From assembly GCA_019636445.1 (NCBI GenBank), contig JAHBXO010000025.1:1-64000 (forward strand): a DNA stretch of 64,000 nt, given 5' to 3'. The translations under genes were made by a program, and so were the position numbers. The notes under the pieces were generated by a model. That model had not been told where the DNA came from. It saw only the letters and a list, made by a program, of their open reading frames with translations, and searched no databases. Source of the stretch: Gemmataceae bacterium (GTDB taxonomy: Bacteria > Planctomycetota > Planctomycetia > Gemmatales > Gemmataceae). Below are positions 61,153-64,000 of this stretch, piece by piece; position 1 is the stretch's first letter, and every line of letters starts with the position of its first letter.

Positions 61153-62141
61153 TACTTCAGCGCCTTGGCGAGGGTCTCGAGGTTCGCCCGCATCTTCGTT
61201 TCATACCAGTCGATGTTGAACTCGCTTTCGACGGCCGTTTCCAGCGGATCGATGACGATGGTGCGGACATCGGCAAGCCCCTTGGATTTCAACGCCTCCG
61301 CGACCGCCTTCGCCGACGTGCCCGAACCATATTGCGGCTCGATGGCGATGACGCGGATCCCCTTCTTCTCGCATCGTTCCAGTAATTGCTTCAGTTCCTT
61401 GGGCGTCGGTTCCTGACCCGGATTCGTCTGGATCACTTCGGGCAGACGCAGGCCGAAATTCTTGGCGAAATAGTTCAACGATTCGTGGAAGCTAATGAAC
61501 TGCCGTTCGGACTTGTCCTTCAGCATCGCGATCCCGTCGGCCTTGAGCTTGAGGAGTTTCGCATTGTAGGCCTCCGCACGCTTCGCGTAGCCCTCCGCGT
61601 GGGCCGGATCGCGACGCGCCAGCTCATCCCGAATGGCTTCGACCATCTTCACGGCCTGATCGAGACCCATCCAGACGTGCGGGTCGTGGTCGCCATGGTC
61701 GTGGTCGTGCTCTTCGGCACCCTCTTCCTCCTTGCAGCAGGCACAGCTGCCTTCAATGAGTAGGGTTTCGGGGAGCAACTTGCCGAGCGCGACGACCGGG
61801 ACCTTCTTCGACAGGCTGCGCTGGATGGTTTTGACATTCCGGTCTTCGAGTCCCAGACTATTTATGAACACCAGATCGGCGCCGGCGAACATCTTCACGT
61901 GGGCCGGGTTATCCTTGATGTGGTGCGGCCCCTGATCGCCGAAGACGACGCGGACCGTGGCATCTTCGCCGGCGACGTTGGCGGCGAAACACTGAATCGG
62001 AGCGAACGAGGCGAGGACTTTCGGGCCGGGCCGGGTGGTTTCCCAGGTCGAGGCTTGTTCCGCCGGCGTACACCCGGCGAGCGTGGCCACGCCGAGAGCG
62101 GAGAGGCCGGAAAGGGAACGGAGGAAGATGCGACGGTTCAT
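61152..62141 (-). CDS. znuA: Metal-binding ABC transporter substrate-binding lipoprotein
   Basis: A 329-residue cluster A-I binding protein. The N-terminus NRRIFLRSLS with lipobox TLAGC (Cys24) looks like a Tat-linked lipoprotein signal. Metal-site features: PHHIKDNPAH, a His/Asp-rich loop EEHDHDHGDHDPHVW (typical of zinc-binding ZnuA) preceded by Cys residues CACC, ISFHESLNYFAK and EPQYGSGTS. It captures zinc (or manganese) outside the membrane for ZnuC. The ATG at 62141 starts the signal; the longer frame to 62213 crosses the promoter. It is co-translated with znuC. Confidence 0.9.
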   Translation of the reverse strand: MNRRIFLRSLSGLSALGVATLAGCTPAEQASTWETTRPGPKVLASFAPIQCFAANVAGEDATVRVVFGDQGPHHIKDNPAHVKMFAGADLVFINSLGLEDRNVKTIQRSLSKKVPVVALGKLLPETLLIEGSCACCKEEEGAEEHDHDHGDHDPHVWMGLDQAVKMVEAIRDELARRDPAHAEGYAKRAEAYNAKLLKLKADGIAMLKDKSERQFISFHESLNYFAKNFGLRLPEVIQTNPGQEPTPKELKQLLERCEKKGIRVIAIEPQYGSGTSAKAVAEALKSKGLADVRTIVIDPLETAVESEFNIDWYETKMRANLETLAKALK

Positions 62142-62184
62142 GGGGCCGCCCCGACTCGAAGAATAACGAGGTAATACCAAATTC

Positions 62185-62213
62185 AGTTTACGCGATCGCG
62201 GTTCGACTAACAA
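62185..62213 (-). promoter_or_regulatory. Candidate znuA promoter with palindromic spacer
   Basis: On the minus strand TTGTTA (62213-62208) and TAAACT (62190-62185) are separated by 17 bp, 4 of 6 matches to each sigma-70 box. The spacer contains the perfect palindrome CGCGATCGCG (62191-62200), well placed for a repressor. It lies 44-72 bp before the znuA ATG. No Zur or MntR gene is in the window. Confidence 0.45.
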
Positions 62214-62247
62214 CGGCCGATTGTGAATTTCCGGTGCATCGTCCGGC

Positions 62248-63738
62248 TCACGGCAGGCGGACGTTTTCCATCGAGAAGGGGATTTCGATGGTCGCCAGTC
62301 GGGTGCCGGTCAGCACGACCTTGACCGGCGGCCCGGCGCCGGCGACCGGTGGATCGGTGAGCGGGAAATGGAGTTCGGTTTCGTAACTTTGGCTCCAGTT
62401 ATTGCCGGAGTAGGAAGAACGCCGTTGCTGCGGGGCCTTGCATCGTTTCCCGGTCGCGTCGTGGAACGCGAGCCGATTCTGGATCGTGCCGATGTTCAAT
62501 TCCTGGGCCAGCACGGGATCGCGGTTTGCGCCCGCGCCGGCGATGGCCCAGAGCTGCGGCAGTTCGGCGCGGACCTTGACGGTGACGGCACCAGAGGCTG
62601 CGACCGTGTAGCCCGTGATCGCCAGTTTGAGTTGGTACGGTCCTTCGTGGACCTGCCCGACGGCGGCCTGGATATCGTCGATCTGGATGATCGTTTCGTT
62701 GGGCCGGCGCACGTCCCCCACCACGATTCCTTCGAGGCGGCGCAGGGTCTTGATAGCGCGGTCGTCGGTGCGCAGGGTGAGGGGCGTAAGCCGCGGGTTG
62801 TGGGCGGCGGAGTTGATCGGAAGGATGCCGGCGGTTCCGTCCTCGATCCAGATTCCGCCGCCGCGCCACTGCAGGGCGGAGTATGGCGAGGCGTTGGGCA
62901 TGGCGGCCGCGGTTCGTTGGTCGGCAAAGATCGGCCGGCCGTCTTCGTCTTCGGCGCGGGTCACGCGCACCCGGTTCGCGCCGGCCCAGTTCAGCTTCGG
63001 CAGCGGGGCGACATCGAGGTGGGCGACGACGGTGCCGGCACCGCGAACGACGCGATTGGCGGAGTGCCCGGCCGGAAGCATCAGCACGCGGATGGTCTTG
63101 TCGCGGACCCCGGCGAGCGGCGCGGACTGGCCGTCGACCAGCAACACGGGTGCGGTGGACGGCGAGTAAAAAGCGGTTTGCGGGCCGGGCGAGCCAAAGT
63201 ACACCGGTTGGCTGCTGTAGATGTTGAGGTTCGGATTCTCGGCGGCTCCTTTTGGCAGGGGAAGCTCGGCGCGGTGATCCTCCTTCAACCCGGCCGCGGC
63301 GCAGAGCTTCTCGATTGCTACCCAAGGCGCGAACTCGCCGGCGAGCGAGACCGGGCGTGCCGGGTTCGCGACGTTTTCTGGAATCAGCTGGAGCGGGATG
63401 CCGGTACGGGATTTCAAGTCCGCGACGGCCTGGGACAACGGGATTTCACGATAGTCCAGTTTCAGTCGGGTCGGCGACAGAACGCGTTCGGATTCGGCGA
63501 GTCGTTCGAGTCGCGGCAGGATCGCCTCGGCACGTTCGCGGAGGGCGGGCAGGTCGGAGGTGTCGCGGGCGGCGCGTACGGCCGGCAGTGCCGCGCCGCC
63601 AAGTTTGAGCAGGTCCTTGGCGGCGGCGTCGCGAACGGCGAAGCTCGGATCCGCCAGCCGGCGGACCAGCTCGTCCGGTTCGGCCGCGGCCAACTGCGCC
63701 CCGCCCGCCAAGGTCATCGCCGCCAGGAATCGCCGCAT
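62248..63738 (-). CDS. Exported HEAT-repeat protein of unknown function
   Basis: A 496-residue protein with a signal peptide (about 1-18, ending LAAAEPDEL). Residues about 20-75 hold HEAT-like repeats (RRLADPSFAVRDAAAKDL), and about 90-140 (LKLDYREIPLSQAVADLK) resembles the short N-terminal secretin/TonB-type domain seen in many Gemmataceae proteins. The remaining ~350 residues are beta-rich with no family I can name. The ATG at 63738 has GGGGAG upstream and fits the signal peptide. It ends 106 bp before znuA on the same strand. Function unknown. Confidence 0.78.
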   Translation of the reverse strand: MRRFLAAMTLAGGAQLAAAEPDELVRRLADPSFAVRDAAAKDLLKLGGAALPAVRAARDTSDLPALRERAEAILPRLERLAESERVLSPTRLKLDYREIPLSQAVADLKSRTGIPLQLIPENVANPARPVSLAGEFAPWVAIEKLCAAAGLKEDHRAELPLPKGAAENPNLNIYSSQPVYFGSPGPQTAFYSPSTAPVLLVDGQSAPLAGVRDKTIRVLMLPAGHSANRVVRGAGTVVAHLDVAPLPKLNWAGANRVRVTRAEDEDGRPIFADQRTAAAMPNASPYSALQWRGGGIWIEDGTAGILPINSAAHNPRLTPLTLRTDDRAIKTLRRLEGIVVGDVRRPNETIIQIDDIQAAVGQVHEGPYQLKLAITGYTVAASGAVTVKVRAELPQLWAIAGAGANRDPVLAQELNIGTIQNRLAFHDATGKRCKAPQQRRSSYSGNNWSQSYETELHFPLTDPPVAGAGPPVKVVLTGTRLATIEIPFSMENVRLP

Positions 63739-63840
63739 GGCTCGCTCTCCCCTCGCGTACAATCGTCCATCGTACTCGCGGGAAGTCGGGGCCGCCAAGC
63801 GACTATTGTGTAACAGGCGATTCCCTGACGGGGGCAAGTC

Positions 63841-64000
63841 ATGAGTCGACGGGACCATCTGGGCGGTGTCATCCATACGTATCAGAAGTACGATCCGTTG
63901 ACGTTTCCCAGTCCGACGCAACCGCCGCCGGATCTCGTCTCGGCCGCGTTCGAGCGCATGCTGGAGGAAGGCGAACGGCGCGAATTCACGGACGAGGAAT
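63841..64000 (+). CDS. Truncated CDS, conserved-looking N-terminus (window edge)
   Basis: An open frame starts at the ATG at 63841 (MSRRDHLGGVIHTYQKYDP) after a GGGGG run at about -5 to -9 and stays open to the last base. The 53 residues seen are hydrophilic, with QPPPDLV and a charged helix ERMLEEGERREF. There is no signal peptide. I cannot assign a family from this fragment. It is divergent from the HEAT-repeat gene across 102 bp. Confidence 0.65.
   Translation, partial: MSRRDHLGGVIHTYQKYDPLTFPSPTQPPPDLVSAAFERMLEEGERREFTDEE

Overview
The window looks like chromosomal DNA of a planctomycete, most likely a member of the Gemmataceae. It is GC-rich. The case rests on family content: a DUF1559 prepilin-like protein, a PSCyt1/PSCyt2/PSD1 cytochrome next to a DUF1501 protein, two FGly-type sulfatases, Tat-exported Gfo/Idh oxidoreductases with sugar isomerases, and a WD40-tailed Ser/Thr kinase behind an ECF-like sigma factor. 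I call 49 coding regions, the last cut by the window edge. I recognised no rRNA, tRNA, CRISPR array, transposase, integrase or phage gene, and the content is syntenic-looking rather than island-like.

Layout. 0.2-5.9 kb (minus): glycosyltransferase, ChbG/HpnK-type deacetylase, sigma factor and WD40 kinase in one tight run. 6-11 kb: lipoprotein, soluble histidine kinase, DUF1559 protein, exported metallophosphoesterase, coiled-coil zinc-ribbon protein. 11-21 kb: secreted cyclophilin/FG-GAP protein, dihydroorotase, sulfatase, Sde182-like protein, PhoD phosphatase and a second sulfatase. 21-26 kb (plus): PSD1 cytochrome and DUF1501 pair. 26-40 kb (minus): HemW, quinoprotein-like propeller, patatin, RNase D, isomerase, Gfo/Idh, a two-gene D-glutamate cyclase, isomerase, NMP kinase, ABC-F ATPase, a 33-residue basic protein and a third isomerase. 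41-45.5 kb (plus): Gfo/Idh, RluA-type pseudouridine synthase and an OmpR/EnvZ-type two-component pair. 45.5-53 kb (minus): four-gene cluster of di-heme cytochrome, formylglycine-generating enzyme and two large glycosyltransferases. 53-64 kb: acidic unknown protein, RsmD-like methyltransferase, ModF-like and CysA-like ATPases, M20 amidohydrolase, SYLF protein, zinc/manganese uptake genes, HEAT-repeat protein and a truncated gene.

How genes may work together. The formylglycine-generating enzyme keeps both active-site cysteines, so it could activate the two sulfatases here and others elsewhere. Sulfatases, PhoD, the Sde182-like protein, PSD1/DUF1501 and Gfo/Idh-isomerase pairs suggest scavenging of sulfated or phosphorylated polysaccharides. 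The metal-uptake genes (znuA-znuC) and the CysA-like ATPase have no permease beside them, so they must borrow one encoded elsewhere.

Non-coding structure is clearest at three large nested inverted repeats (53341-53532, 55023-55130, 55199-55276), three terminator-like hairpins (8817-8851, 10949-10987, 58168-58190), a 10-bp-arm palindrome between the ModF and CysA genes, and a candidate znuA promoter with a palindrome in its spacer. No clearly new multi-gene system is proven. The best leads are the overlapping two-gene D-glutamate cyclase, the FGE-glycosyltransferase-cytochrome cluster, and the tiny basic protein just upstream of an ABC-F ATPase. Family names come from recognising motifs by eye; no database search was run.
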